Assembly (NCBI RefSeq): GCF_019703835.1
Contig: NZ_AP023054.1
Coordinates: 2,293,580 to 2,357,579, forward strand
Length of the DNA stretch: 64,000 nucleotides
Source: Thaumasiovibrio subtropicus
Lineage (GTDB): Bacteria; Pseudomonadota; Gammaproteobacteria; Enterobacterales; Vibrionaceae
Direction of reading: 5' to 3'
Part shown: positions 8,079 through 17,868 of the stretch, piece by piece
Layout of the letters: every line of letters starts with the position of its first letter
How positions within the stretch are numbered: position 1 is the first letter of the stretch
Notes under the pieces: model-generated
The model's database searches: none
Told to the model about the DNA's origin: nothing
The model's input: only the letters and a program-made list of their open reading frames with translations
Position numbers and translations under genes: made by a program

Positions 8079-8297
8079 TTACTTCATCGCATCCCATAAA
8101 TCACTGACCCATCCCCCCGCGTGCTCATCAAAATGAGAGTTAGCAAAAGGGGTCATCGATGGAGGTGGCCGACTCTCTCGTTGTTCGAGGATCTGAGCAA
8201 TATGAAGAGACATTTCATCCGGACTCGTAATACGCTGTCGGCGTTGTGCGACCTCTTTGATCAACTGCAGACGATATGATGAATTCATCTTTTTCAT
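8079..8297 (-). CDS. Small hypothetical protein
   Basis: A 72-residue frame with a good ribosome site (AGAGGA, 7 bases before the ATG) and a terminator just after the stop. The N-terminus is basic and helical (MKKMNSSYRLQLIKEVAQRRQRI), and the C-terminus is richer in Pro, Trp and acidic residues (GGWVSDLWDAMK). No signal peptide or membrane segment is visible. I do not recognise the family. The regulatory signals make it a probable real gene; the function is unknown. Confidence 0.55.
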   Translation of the reverse strand: MKKMNSSYRLQLIKEVAQRRQRITSPDEMSLHIAQILEQRESRPPPSMTPFANSHFDEHAGGWVSDLWDAMK

Positions 8298-8420
8298 AGT
8301 GGCATCCTCTTCGTGGGTGAGTCATGCCATAAAACTTAGGATCTGGTCAATAAATAGTCAACCAAACTTCATCTAACTTCCATCAAACCGCAACAATTCT
8401 CATACTAGAGATAAAAAAAT

Positions 8421-9332
8421 CTAGCCAAAAACAGACACTTCTCCAGACACAACCGCAGTATCGAAGATAATCATGTTACGTCCTTGATTTTTCGCCTTAT
8501 ATAATGCGACATCGGCGCGCGAGAACCACCGGCTAAAATCGTCATCTTGGCGATAACCACTCACACCAATTGAGGCAGTGCAACTGACTAAACGTTTTTC
8601 CGGTACTGCATCCTTATGCTCTTCAACACAGGTTTGCCGAACCGCTTTCTGGATGGCTTTCACTTTCATCAAAAGTTCAGGGTGAGAATCGGCACTAAGA
8701 ATCATCGCGAACTCTTCACCGCCAATGCGAGACACTTTGTGATAGGAATCAAACAGGGTACTCAAGGTGCTGGCAACGGCCCTCAACAGCGCATCGCCAG
8801 TCAAATGACCGTAAGTATCGTTGACTTGCTTAAAGTGATCGAGATCGATCAATGCTAAATAGTGGTGATCTTGCCGATAAGGGCGATGGTGGCAGTTCAT
8901 ACGCTCCATGAGATAACGCCGATTCATAATTCCGGTCAGCTCATCGCGCAAAGCGAGATCTTTTAACTTTTCTTCGCGACGAACGGTATCTGTGACAACC
9001 GAAATAAAGGTACACATGGCTTTATGACCATGCCAATCGACAACCGAATCCGTAATTTCAGCGAGCTTGGGCACCCCGTTTATATCGGTGTGCTCTATCA
9101 CCATAGGCGCACTATCCACTTCATCATTGATGACGGCTAAATAGCGTGCTTCAGCCTCCGCCCAATGCTCTTTAACAAACAACGTTTTTAGACTCGGCAA
9201 CGTTAATACGTCTGTTGCACTCGAAAAACCACTAAATTCAGCAAATGCATCATTCGCATACACTGGCACGAAATTTATGTGCACAACACATGGGTTGGGA
9301 TGTTTATCGATAATCGATTTGAATACCGTCAA
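8421..9332 (-). CDS. PAS-GGDEF diguanylate cyclase
   Basis: This 303-residue soluble protein makes cyclic di-GMP from two GTP. Residues 1-115 form a PAS-like sensor (PCVVHINFVPVYANDAFAEFSG), and about 125-290 the GGDEF domain (RDELTGIMNRRYLMERM, DLDHFKQVNDTYGHLTGD). The active-site motif is GGEEF in SRIGGEEFAMIL. An RxxD inhibitory site four residues before it is not evident. The start is a TTG with GGAG about 8 bases upstream. There is no transmembrane segment, so it probably senses a cytoplasmic cue. It stands alone between two intergenic gaps. Confidence 0.93.
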   Translation of the reverse strand: MTVFKSIIDKHPNPCVVHINFVPVYANDAFAEFSGFSSATDVLTLPSLKTLFVKEHWAEAEARYLAVINDEVDSAPMVIEHTDINGVPKLAEITDSVVDWHGHKAMCTFISVVTDTVRREEKLKDLALRDELTGIMNRRYLMERMNCHHRPYRQDHHYLALIDLDHFKQVNDTYGHLTGDALLRAVASTLSTLFDSYHKVSRIGGEEFAMILSADSHPELLMKVKAIQKAVRQTCVEEHKDAVPEKRLVSCTASIGVSGYRQDDDFSRWFSRADVALYKAKNQGRNMIIFDTAVVSGEVSVFG

Positions 9333-9474
9333 AAAGGCTACTCCACTATTCCTTTTGCGAATTTCAAGCCACTATGCAAATCGTTAGTGTGCACAATGTT
9401 TTGTGAAGTTTATCGCCTTTTTTATCACTTATTCAACAGTTAGACAGTGAAATTCGTTGTTCTTTATCACTAAA

Positions 9475-9502
9475 ATAAAAAAAAGCTCGGCAATGCCGAG
9501 CT
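9475..9502 (-). terminator. Terminator of the norspermidine operon
   Basis: On the minus strand AGCTCGGCATTGCCGAGCT forms an 8-bp stem followed by a run of at least eight T. It lies 26 bp after the nspC stop and marks the end of the dat-ddc-synthase-nspC transcript. Confidence 0.9.
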
Positions 9503-9528
9503 CCTATATTTCCTCTTAAGCATAGTAC

Positions 9529-10662
9529 CTAGGAGACTGACCATTGCGACAGAGAGCGTTTGAAATCTTGATAGTCAAACTCATTTAATTTCTCAATCTG
9601 GCCGCTGGTACGCTGGCAGTAGACAGATGGCATACGCAATCCATTAAACCAGTTTAATTTCACCATGGTATAACCAGCACTGTCCATCACATGGAGGCGC
9701 TGACCTATCTCGAGTGGCGCATCAAATTTTGCAACGCAGAATTGATCTCCTGCTAAGCAAGAACAGCTACCAATCACATACTCGTGCTCGCCGTCATCGT
9801 TTGCTTCACGAATGGATGCTGGCTCATCGTAAATTAGCGTATCTAATCGATGCGCTTCTGTTGCTGAGTCAACAATCGCTGTTTTCATGCCGTTCTCAAC
9901 CACATCCACCACAGACACAACGAGATCAGTGGTTTTAGTGATGATAGCTTCACCCGGTTCTAAATAGAGCTGAACACCGTGGCGATCACCAAAGGCTTTT
10001 AAGGCGTGCGCTAGCCGCTCAAGCTCATAGCCTGGCCAGGTAAAGAAAATACCGCCGCCTAAGCTCACCCACTCAAGTTTATTTAAATGCTCGCCAAACT
10101 GGGCAGAAATACGATCAAGTAATGCGATCAGAGCATCGACATCTTTATTCTCACAGTTCATGTGGAACATGGCACCGTTAAGCGTATCAAAGACAGTTGG
10201 ATCAATATGATCCGCTTGAACACCCAGACGTGAGAATTTTCTTGCCGGGTCCGCCAAATCTTGTCCCGCACAACTCACACCAGGATTCAGACGAAGACCG
10301 AGCTGCGCTTTCCCTTCAACAAGATGACGGTGAGCCTTAAGCTGCGACTGAGAGTTGAAAATCATCTTGTCGCAAATATCCGCGACCTCTTTCACATCCT
10401 CTTCGCTGTAACCCACACTGTAAGCGTGTGTCTCACCACCAAAGGTTTCGTATCCAAGCCTCACTTCAAATGGACCAGAGCTCGTGGTGCCATCGAGGTA
10501 GGGCTTGATGATGTCAAACACTCCCCACGTTGAAAAACACTTGAGTGCTAATACCAACTTGACGCCAGAAAGCGCTTTTAGCGTTTTTGCTTTCTCCAAG
10601 TTTTCAATCAACTTTGCTTCATCAATCATGAAGTAAGGCGTTTTTAATTCATTCACTTGCAT
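9529..10662 (-). CDS. nspC: Carboxynorspermidine decarboxylase
   Basis: This 377-residue PLP enzyme of the alanine-racemase-fold decarboxylases removes CO2 from carboxynorspermidine (or carboxyspermidine) to give norspermidine (or spermidine), the last step of the Vibrio polyamine route. The PLP lysine is in [11 protein letters not shown] (about residue 41). Other family marks are the glycine-rich [19 protein letters not shown] for phosphate binding, and the Cys-containing [12 protein letters not shown] near the C-terminus. It is the last gene of the operon, about 100 bp after the synthase gene. Confidence 0.95.
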   Translation of the reverse strand: MQVNELKTPYFMIDEAKLIENLEKAKTLKALSGVKLVLALKCFSTWGVFDIIKPYLDGTTSSGPFEVRLGYETFGGETHAYSVGYSEEDVKEVADICDKMIFNSQSQLKAHRHLVEGKAQLGLRLNPGVSCAGQDLADPARKFSRLGVQADHIDPTVFDTLNGAMFHMNCENKDVDALIALLDRISAQFGEHLNKLEWVSLGGGIFFTWPGYELERLAHALKAFGDRHGVQLYLEPGEAIITKTTDLVVSVVDVVENGMKTAIVDSATEAHRLDTLIYDEPASIREANDDGEHEYVIGSCSCLAGDQFCVAKFDAPLEIGQRLHVMDSAGYTMVKLNWFNGLRMPSVYCQRTSGQIEKLNEFDYQDFKRSLSQWSVS

Positions 10663-10762
10663 GTCTGCTACTCTATGCTGCCTTTCAACCGCTTGGGTTG
10701 AGATACAATAAAACAGAGCCAGCTCAATGGCTGGCTCTTAATCCTAATGGCTTAACCGAAAC

Positions 10763-12013
10763 TTAGTCTTTATTCAAAATCTGAATTTCAGGTGCTTTCA
10801 CTTCAAGCTCCTGAACATGCCAATCTAGGCCAATCTCTGGCATCTTTTCTAGGAACGGGTCTGGGTTCAGTTGCTCCATGTTGAAGACACCTTTACCTGC
10901 CCACTCACCTTTGAAGTACATTAACGCAGCAGTGATCGCTGGTACACCCGTGGTGTAAGCAATCGCTTGATGCTCAACATCTTTATACGCCACTTCGTGA
11001 TCAGCATTGTTGTATAGGAAAACGCTGCGCGGCTTACCGTCTTTAGTGCCTTGTACCCAAGTACCAATACAGGTTTTACCTGTGTATCCCGGCGCTAACG
11101 ACGTTGGATCTGGTAAGATCGCTTTTAGTACTTTCAATGGCTCCACAACAGTACCATCTTGTAGTGTCACAGCATCTGGGCTCAGCAGGCCAATATCACG
11201 CATACAGTTGAAGTAGGTCAAGTAACGATCACCGAATCCCATCCAAAACTCGATACGTTTGGCTGGAATAAACTCACGCATAGAGCGTACTTCATCGTGT
11301 GCCATTGAATAGACTTTGTGCGAACCAACGAGTGGGAAATCAAACTCCATCATACGCGTGTGACAAGGCACTTGTTTCCACTCTTCATTTTCCCAGTAGA
11401 AAGAGTCGCCTTGGATTTCTAGCATGTTGGTTTCTGGATCAAAGTTGGTCGCAAACTTCTTACCGTGATCGCCCGCATTGACATCCATCACATCGATAGT
11501 GTCGATCTCATCAAAGAGATGTTTTACCGCGTAGGCTGCAAATACAGACACGACGCCCGGATCAAAACCTGCACCAAGAATACCCGTAATGCCCGCTTCT
11601 TCGAACTTGTCACGGAATGCCCACTGTGGATCGTAAGCCTCAGGCACCTGTTGACCTGGGCTACAAAGGTCCGTCGCCACTGACGTATCAAGGTAAGAAG
11701 TTTTGGTGCGGTAACACGCTTCCATAATCGCCACGTTAACCCACGGAGGGCCAGCGTTAACAACAAGATCGGGTTTTACGTCTTCGATCAACGCAACCAA
11801 TGCATCGATGTCATCTGCATCAACAGCACGAGATTCCAGCTTCTTCGCCGGATCTTTCATGTTTTCACGACCTTTGATTGACTCAATGATCGCGTCACAC
11901 TTCTTCACAGTACGAGAAGCGATGGTGATATCACCCAGAACATCGTTGTTTTGTGCTGCTTTATGTGCGATTACCCAACCAACACCACCAGCACCGATTT
12001 GTAAGATAGACAT
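10763..12013 (-). CDS. Carboxynorspermidine synthase (saccharopine-dehydrogenase family)
   Basis: This 416-residue NADPH-dependent enzyme condenses aspartate semialdehyde with 1,3-diaminopropane to carboxynorspermidine (or with putrescine to carboxyspermidine). The N-terminus is a Rossmann nucleotide site (ILQIGAGGVGWVIAHKAA), and NAGPPWVN and GFDPGVVSVFAAYAV are typical of this subfamily. It starts 17 bp after the decarboxylase ddc, which supplies 1,3-diaminopropane, and feeds nspC downstream. The name rests on the neighbourhood plus the characteristic sequence; generic saccharopine dehydrogenase is the alternative label. Confidence 0.94.
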   Translation of the reverse strand: MSILQIGAGGVGWVIAHKAAQNNDVLGDITIASRTVKKCDAIIESIKGRENMKDPAKKLESRAVDADDIDALVALIEDVKPDLVVNAGPPWVNVAIMEACYRTKTSYLDTSVATDLCSPGQQVPEAYDPQWAFRDKFEEAGITGILGAGFDPGVVSVFAAYAVKHLFDEIDTIDVMDVNAGDHGKKFATNFDPETNMLEIQGDSFYWENEEWKQVPCHTRMMEFDFPLVGSHKVYSMAHDEVRSMREFIPAKRIEFWMGFGDRYLTYFNCMRDIGLLSPDAVTLQDGTVVEPLKVLKAILPDPTSLAPGYTGKTCIGTWVQGTKDGKPRSVFLYNNADHEVAYKDVEHQAIAYTTGVPAITAALMYFKGEWAGKGVFNMEQLNPDPFLEKMPEIGLDWHVQELEVKAPEIQILNKD

Positions 12014-12030
12014 GTAAACTTATTCCTTGG

Positions 12031-13488
12031 TTACGCCAGCGAATCCGCTAGCTGAGTTAAATTATCCAGCAGCTCTCGGAAGTGTTCGAGAGTCAGACAT
12101 GGGTTTAACAAAGTAAATTTGAGTGCAGTTTGACCTTTGACCGTCGTTTCACCCAGTACTGCCACACCTTGCACCAAAGCTTGCAGGCGTAGCTTTTTAT
12201 TCATCGCGTCAACGTCATTCAACTTGCCGTTGTTGAATCGGAACAATACCGTAGACAAGTTAACGTCAGAAAGTAGCTCGTAGTTCGCATCCGCTTTGAC
12301 CATCTCTGCCACATCTCGGGTTTGCTGCAGCAAGTGATCGTACATTTTACCCAATTCAGCTGGGCCAATGTTTTGCATGGTCATCAATAACTTCAATGCG
12401 TCGAAGCGTTTGGTCGTTGCCATGGTTTTATCGACCAAGTTTGGCAAGGTATCTTCTTCACGATTTAAATAGTCGGCATGGTGAAGCAGATATTTAAAGT
12501 TGGCTTTGTCTTTCAGTAAGAAGCCACCACAGCTGATTGGCTGCCAATAAAGCTTGTGGAAGTCCACTGTTAGCGAATCAGCGCGCTCAATGCCTGCAAG
12601 GCGCGATTTCTCGCTACTCATGATCAATGCGCCGCCGTAGGCCGCATCGACATGAAACCAAATGTCATTCGCCTCGGCAATATCGGCAATCACATTGAGA
12701 TCGTCGAGCGCACCGTGGTCTGTGGTCCCCGCCGTGCCAACAATCACAAACGGGATCAATCCTTGCGATTTCAGGCGATCAACCGTTTCTTGGAGCTTTT
12801 CAGTGATCATTGTGCCGTTCTCACGGCTTTCAACCGTCACAACGGCCTTCATCCCTAAGCCCATTAACGCTGCCGTCTTCTGCACCGTAAAGTGGGATTT
12901 TTGCGAGCAGATAATACGCAGCTTGCTGCCGTAATCTGGGAGGCCATCTTGCTGTATGTTGTGACCAGATAGCTTATCGGCAATCCAATCGCGAGCGATG
13001 ATCAAACCCATCTGGTTCGACTGGGTGCCACCCGCGGTAAACACGCCGTCACTCTGCTCACCAAAGTTGTATAGATCGCACAACCAGTCAACAACACGTT
13101 GTTCCACATAGGTCGCCGCACTCGCTTGATCCCATGAGTCCATCGACTGATTCAACACGGAAATGAAAACTTCAGCGGCCAGCGAAGGCAACAGAGGCTG
13201 CGTGTGCAAATGCGCGATACAGTGTGGGTGCTGAACAATGATCGAGTTTTCACTGATCAACGCCCCGGTTTCAGCAATCACCGTTTCGAGGGCATCGCCG
13301 CCCTCGAGGTTAATCGCGTCAATTTTGGCTTTCAGCGTCAACGGATCCATACCCGAATAAGGTTTGTCTACCTTTTCGAAAACTGACTTAATCACCTGTG
13401 AGCTTTGTACTAAAGCCGCTTCTAATTGGTCAGCACCGCCTTGTCCTGCATGAACGAAGTGATGCTTCCACGGAGAATGTTGCGTCAT
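12031..13488 (-). CDS. ddc: L-2,4-diaminobutyrate decarboxylase
   Basis: This 485-residue group II PLP decarboxylase converts L-2,4-diaminobutyrate to 1,3-diaminopropane. Visible marks are HCIAHLHTQPLLPSL, the PLP-contacting HVDAAYGGALIMS and the Schiff-base lysine in TVDFHKLYWQP. It starts 14 bp after the dat stop, in a different frame and with only a weak ribosome site, so translation is probably coupled to dat. In Vibrio cholerae the two activities are one fused protein; here they are cleanly separate. Confidence 0.94.
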   Translation of the reverse strand: MTQHSPWKHHFVHAGQGGADQLEAALVQSSQVIKSVFEKVDKPYSGMDPLTLKAKIDAINLEGGDALETVIAETGALISENSIIVQHPHCIAHLHTQPLLPSLAAEVFISVLNQSMDSWDQASAATYVEQRVVDWLCDLYNFGEQSDGVFTAGGTQSNQMGLIIARDWIADKLSGHNIQQDGLPDYGSKLRIICSQKSHFTVQKTAALMGLGMKAVVTVESRENGTMITEKLQETVDRLKSQGLIPFVIVGTAGTTDHGALDDLNVIADIAEANDIWFHVDAAYGGALIMSSEKSRLAGIERADSLTVDFHKLYWQPISCGGFLLKDKANFKYLLHHADYLNREEDTLPNLVDKTMATTKRFDALKLLMTMQNIGPAELGKMYDHLLQQTRDVAEMVKADANYELLSDVNLSTVLFRFNNGKLNDVDAMNKKLRLQALVQGVAVLGETTVKGQTALKFTLLNPCLTLEHFRELLDNLTQLADSLA

Positions 13489-13502
13489 CTTTACTTACTG
13501 CC

Positions 13503-14909
13503 TTACTCTGCGGTTGCCAATATTGCTTCACGCATCGCGTTGACAGCAAAATCAATCTGCTCAAAGCTAATGATCAAAGGGGGAAGGAAGCGAATAACAC
13601 TGCCTTGACGCCCGCCTTTCTCGACAATCAAGCCGCGCTTCAAACACTCACGTTGGATTGCCAACGTACGCTCTGGATCGGCTTCAGGCTCACCTAACTT
13701 ATTTAGTACGGCGTTGCCCTTGACGATTTCCATACCCAGCATCAAACCACGGCCACGCACTTCCGCAATACACCCTGTTTCAGCAGCAACAATCTCCAGT
13801 TGCTCTTTTAGGTATGCCCCTGCGTTCGCAGCATGCTCGACAAGACCATCGCGGCGGATAATCTCCATTGCTTTTGCGCCCGTTGCCATCGCCAATTGGT
13901 TGCCACGGAAGGTTCCCGTGTGCTCGCCCGGCTTCCAACTGTCTATATCTTTGTGGAACACCAATAGTGACATGGGTAAACCGCCACCCACGGCTTTAGA
14001 CAGGCAAAGGATATCTGGCGTGATGCCCGATTCTTCAAACGCAAAGTTGGCGCCAGTTTTACCAATACCACATTGAATTTCATCGAAAATAAGCAAGATG
14101 CCATGCTCTTTAGTAATACGACGCAGTTCACGTAGCCAAAAAGCTGGGGCAGGAATCACACCGCCCTCACCTTGTACAGGCTCTAAAATGATGGCTGCTG
14201 GCTTCTGAATGCCGCTTTCATCATCATTCAATACACGCTCGATGTACTTAATTATTTGCTCAGCACCTTTATCACCACCGATACCGAATGGGCAACGCAG
14301 GCTGTATGGGAATGGGAAAAAGTGTACGTCAGACATTAATCCCTGACGGCGCGCCTTGGTTCCCAAATTGCCCATCATCGCCATAGTACCGTTGGTCATA
14401 CCATGATAGGCACCATGGAAAGCAACCATGGTGTTACGACCTGTGGTTTGCTTGGCAAGTTTAATCGCCGCTTCAACGGCATCAGCACCAGAAGGACCAC
14501 AGAACTGAACTCGCGCGTTTTGAGCAAATTCAGTAGGCAGGAAGTTCATCACTTCCTTGATAAATTTGTCTTTCGCAGGTGTGGTCATGTCCAGCGTTTG
14601 ATAAGGAAGACCACTGTTCAGTTGTTCTACAATCTCTGCGTTGATTTCTGGGTGGTTGTAACCCAGCGCTAACGTACCCGCGCCAGCCAGGCAATCGAGG
14701 AAAAGTTGGCCGCGAGTATCTTCTACAAGCACGCCTTGCGCTTTTTTAATCGCAAGAGGTAGACGACGAGGATATGAGCGCACTTCAGACTCATAGTGCT
14801 CCTGACTTAGGAGCAGTTCATCAGGCGTTAAATCATACAGTTCATTCACCACAGGCACATTGGTGGTCGACAATTGGTCTTCTGAACCAAATGGAAGTAC
14901 ATTAGTCAT
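13503..14909 (-). CDS. dat: Diaminobutyrate--2-oxoglutarate aminotransferase
   Basis: This class III PLP aminotransferase (468 residues from the chosen start) makes L-2,4-diaminobutyrate from aspartate semialdehyde and glutamate, the entry to norspermidine. Marks are GPSGADAVEAAIKLAKQTTGR, the Asp in LIFDEIQCGIGKTG and the PLP lysine in LSKAVGGGLPMSL. The frame extends 11 codons further to a GTG, but ATG at 14909 gives the normal N-terminus (MTNVLPFGSEDQ) with GGAT upstream. It is the first gene of the four-gene operon and is paralogous to ectB in this window. Confidence 0.93.
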   Translation of the reverse strand: MTNVLPFGSEDQLSTTNVPVVNELYDLTPDELLLSQEHYESEVRSYPRRLPLAIKKAQGVLVEDTRGQLFLDCLAGAGTLALGYNHPEINAEIVEQLNSGLPYQTLDMTTPAKDKFIKEVMNFLPTEFAQNARVQFCGPSGADAVEAAIKLAKQTTGRNTMVAFHGAYHGMTNGTMAMMGNLGTKARRQGLMSDVHFFPFPYSLRCPFGIGGDKGAEQIIKYIERVLNDDESGIQKPAAIILEPVQGEGGVIPAPAFWLRELRRITKEHGILLIFDEIQCGIGKTGANFAFEESGITPDILCLSKAVGGGLPMSLLVFHKDIDSWKPGEHTGTFRGNQLAMATGAKAMEIIRRDGLVEHAANAGAYLKEQLEIVAAETGCIAEVRGRGLMLGMEIVKGNAVLNKLGEPEADPERTLAIQRECLKRGLIVEKGGRQGSVIRFLPPLIISFEQIDFAVNAMREAILATAE

Positions 14910-15015
14910 GGCAGTATCCAAAAAAATACAACATAAAGGCACCAGCTTCAGGGAAACTGATGGACGCTTTTTCAGCTACTTAAATTTTGCTGACAGGATT
15001 AGGTGACCGGATCGA

Positions 15016-15087
15016 TCAAGGCTCAGTAATGATACTGTAAGGGAGAATGAGCAAACTGGTGTTAATTGACGCAATTATACTATTCAT
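15016..15087 (-). CDS. Possible leader peptide of the norspermidine operon
   Basis: A 23-codon frame, MNSIIASINTSLLILPYSIITEP, has a GAGG ribosome site 8 bases before its ATG and ends 106 bp upstream of dat. Polyamine operons in other gammaproteobacteria can be controlled by short leader peptides (for example speFL before speF in E. coli). Here only the position, the ribosome site and the ending EP-stop are suggestive. No terminator between it and dat was identified. Confidence 0.3.
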   Translation of the reverse strand: MNSIIASINTSLLILPYSIITEP

Positions 15088-15525
15088 GTTGGGTTCCTCA
15101 ACTCGTCACTCTCTGGTTTGCCCTCAGTGAGTGAAATCAATGCCCTTCTATTTGCAGCCCCATGCCGCAAATACCTACGGTTACGACGCCATTTTTAGTG
15201 CCGTAAATGCTATCTGCTACGCCGGATTTTGATTGCCCGACAAAAAACAGCGCGAAAATATCACAGCTTTATCAGCAAAGATAGCGTTTTTTAGCTCAAA
15301 GATAGAAAAAAATGAGGCCAATATGAAACCTATCAATACCTGTCGCCGCCTCGGCTAAAAACGCACCAATCATTGAGTGGCCAAGTCATTAATAAAACGC
15401 TAAATAAGTATTTAAACAGGATCGGTCGTGTAACGTGACTCGAGTGTAATTTTACAACACCATACAGCAATGTATATACATTTAATCTGTAAGCAAATTT
15501 GTACTTACCCGCTTAATGCCCGAAC
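15088..15525. other. Upstream region of the norspermidine operon
   Basis: Together with the leader frame this is about 600 bp. It includes an inverted repeat, TATTTGC...GCAAATA (about 15149-15173), and a 42-codon minus-strand open stretch (ending at 15137) that reads IYGTKNGVVTVGICGMG but lacks a credible start. The dat promoter should lie here. The far end (15360-15520) is AT-rich with no gene seen. Confidence 0.4.
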
Positions 15526-17868
15526 TTAGCCACGTTCTTGCTGCGGTAAAATGGGGGAATAGCCACTGCTTCTTAGCCAAGAGATAAACTCCGCCGCAGG
15601 AACCGGACGGCTAATGTAGTACCCTTGCACATATTCACAATCAAGGTCTTCCAGCCAGGTGAGTGCTTCTGCCGTTTCTACACCTTCTGCAACAACAGAA
15701 AGGCCAAACTGGTGGGCAAGCTCGATAGTCGAAGAGCAAATCGTTTGATCAGCACGATTCTCGATCACTTCAGAGACGAATGCCTTATCCACTTTCAACT
15801 CATCAACTGGCATGTTTTTCAGCTGCGACAATGAGGAATATCCTGTGCCATAGTCATCGATAGAAAGACTGAAACCCTGACCTTGCAAGGCCTCTAACAT
15901 CGCAATCGCTCCCTCTGGGTCGTCCATCAACGCACTTTCCGTAATCTCGAGAGATATCGCACTTGTCGGCAGGTTCGCCTTCTTCACCCTATCAGCAACC
16001 TTCAGGTGAAAGCCGTCTTGCTTGAGATTCTCCGCTGAAATATTGACAGCAATGACCATATCAATACCTTGCTGACGCCACTCCACCAGTTGGTTTATCG
16101 CGGCCTCTAGCACCCAGTCGGTTAGTGCGTTTATTTGCCCCGTTGACTCAGCAATGCCAATGAACGCATCTGGCGGCACCATTCCTCGCGTTGGATGCTG
16201 CCACCTCACCAAGGCTTCACAGCGAGACACCTGTTTTGAGCGCAAATCGAGCTTGGGTTGATAAAACAGCACTAGCTCAGACGATTCAATCGCTTGAGTG
16301 AGATCATGCGTGAGTTGCACACGACTCAATGCATCTGCCGCCATTTCAGTTTGAAACTCGAGAGAGGGCAGTTTTTTCTTCAGCGCTTGTTGAAGCGCAA
16401 TACCCGCATTATGAATAAGAACATCAGACATTTGACCGTGTTGAGGATAAATACTGAATCCACCGACCATATGTGTTGATAACGTCGTGAGATGGAGACT
16501 ACACAAGTTCTGAAATGTCATCTCCAACTGCTGCGTGAGCAAAGCAATGTCATCTTCAGCAGGAATCAGAATCGCAAACTCATACGCCGCCAATTGATAC
16601 AACACCACATTAGGAAAGCCCGCCTCTATGCGCTTTGCGACCGAAAGCTGTAACTCTTCACCGATATCACTACCCAGACTGTAATTAATCTCATCATAGT
16701 CAGTGAGGCGAAAACGCATTAACACGAGCGAACTGTTCTGCGACATCGCAATAGGTAGGTCAACATCCAACTGTTGGCGATTAGGTAACTTGGTCACATC
16801 GGTATGACAAGCGCGGTAACGGATCTCTTCTTCTCGTTCCGCCACTGCCTGCTGCATAATACTAAACTCAGTCGCGAGTTGGCCAAGCTCATCTTTGCGC
16901 TCAACTTCGATAATGTCATTTTGTTCTCCACTGGCAATACTTTTTGCTTGCTGAACCAACGCCCGCAATGGCTGAACAATCCTTTTCGCTAATACAAACG
17001 CTGCGACAAACGAGACCAGAACGGTGGATGCAAACAACAGCATCACGCCAACCCAACGCTCTTGCAACGTGCCGAGAAAATCAGAGCGATTGTCAAACAG
17101 TAAAGCGACCAGCTGAGTGCCATTCATTTCGCCAATGGGGATAGTTTGAGCAACATAGTTCGTCGCGGTATCTGTCATTACCGCTTGCCACATATCAGCA
17201 TACTGAGTTTGAGGCCCAATCGTATTCGTGTCACTGTCGGCAAACCTTGTCCACTCGCCCGCCTCGCGCATCAAAAAGTTGGTTGTCATTCCTGTCATTG
17301 CACTTAAGTGCCTCGCCAGTTCACTATCAACGGCAAAGCCAAAGCCCAACCAAGCAATCACATCCGCGCCAGCGCGGACCGGCACTAAATGCAGTTGAAA
17401 CACGCGCTCATCAAAACCATAGTAAAGATTGGCATTTTGCTGGTTAAGCAGATCGGGATATCGAAATAGCAAGTCAGTCTCTTCACCCACTCTGACGCGT
17501 TGACTGGCAGGCTCAACAATCAACTGCCCAAACACTCTACCGCTTTTGTTCACGGCTATCGCGATATCTGCATCAATACGTTGGCGATGATTATTTAATG
17601 CAACGAGAAAACTGCGTCTATCTTCAGCAATGACTTGCTTTAAACCGAAATCTTGCGCGGCCGTCTCCACGAAAGCTTCTAAATAACGCCCACGCTGTTC
17701 AAATTCCGCCTCGAACACTGATTTTGCCGTTTGAAGGTGATACTGGGTGCGCTCCTGTTGCGCATCCGCATTCATGGTGTATAGCGTGACAAACGCCACG
17801 CACTGACAAACCGTTATCAAGCCAATAAACGCAAGTAATATTTGGCTTCGAAGACTCTTAAACGCCAC
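15526..17868 (-). CDS. Membrane c-di-GMP phosphodiesterase (sensor-HAMP-degenerate GGDEF-EAL)
   Basis: This 780-residue inner-membrane protein has TM1 (about residues 8-30), a periplasmic sensor region (about 35-265), TM2 (WVGVMLLFASTVLVSFVAAFVLA), HAMP, a GGDEF-like domain and a C-terminal EAL domain. The GGDEF signature has become AAYEF, so cyclase activity is unlikely. The EAL domain keeps EALVRW, NISAENL, EITESALMD, DDYGTGYSSLSQL and VVAEGVETAEAL, and should hydrolyse c-di-GMP. The start is GTG immediately after the TAG of the cupredoxin-like gene, so the two are translationally coupled. The periplasmic cupredoxin may feed the sensor domain; that is inference from the pairing. Confidence 0.92.
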   Translation of the reverse strand: MAFKSLRSQILLAFIGLITVCQCVAFVTLYTMNADAQQERTQYHLQTAKSVFEAEFEQRGRYLEAFVETAAQDFGLKQVIAEDRRSFLVALNNHRQRIDADIAIAVNKSGRVFGQLIVEPASQRVRVGEETDLLFRYPDLLNQQNANLYYGFDERVFQLHLVPVRAGADVIAWLGFGFAVDSELARHLSAMTGMTTNFLMREAGEWTRFADSDTNTIGPQTQYADMWQAVMTDTATNYVAQTIPIGEMNGTQLVALLFDNRSDFLGTLQERWVGVMLLFASTVLVSFVAAFVLAKRIVQPLRALVQQAKSIASGEQNDIIEVERKDELGQLATEFSIMQQAVAEREEEIRYRACHTDVTKLPNRQQLDVDLPIAMSQNSSLVLMRFRLTDYDEINYSLGSDIGEELQLSVAKRIEAGFPNVVLYQLAAYEFAILIPAEDDIALLTQQLEMTFQNLCSLHLTTLSTHMVGGFSIYPQHGQMSDVLIHNAGIALQQALKKKLPSLEFQTEMAADALSRVQLTHDLTQAIESSELVLFYQPKLDLRSKQVSRCEALVRWQHPTRGMVPPDAFIGIAESTGQINALTDWVLEAAINQLVEWRQQGIDMVIAVNISAENLKQDGFHLKVADRVKKANLPTSAISLEITESALMDDPEGAIAMLEALQGQGFSLSIDDYGTGYSSLSQLKNMPVDELKVDKAFVSEVIENRADQTICSSTIELAHQFGLSVVAEGVETAEALTWLEDLDCEYVQGYYISRPVPAAEFISWLRSSGYSPILPQQERG

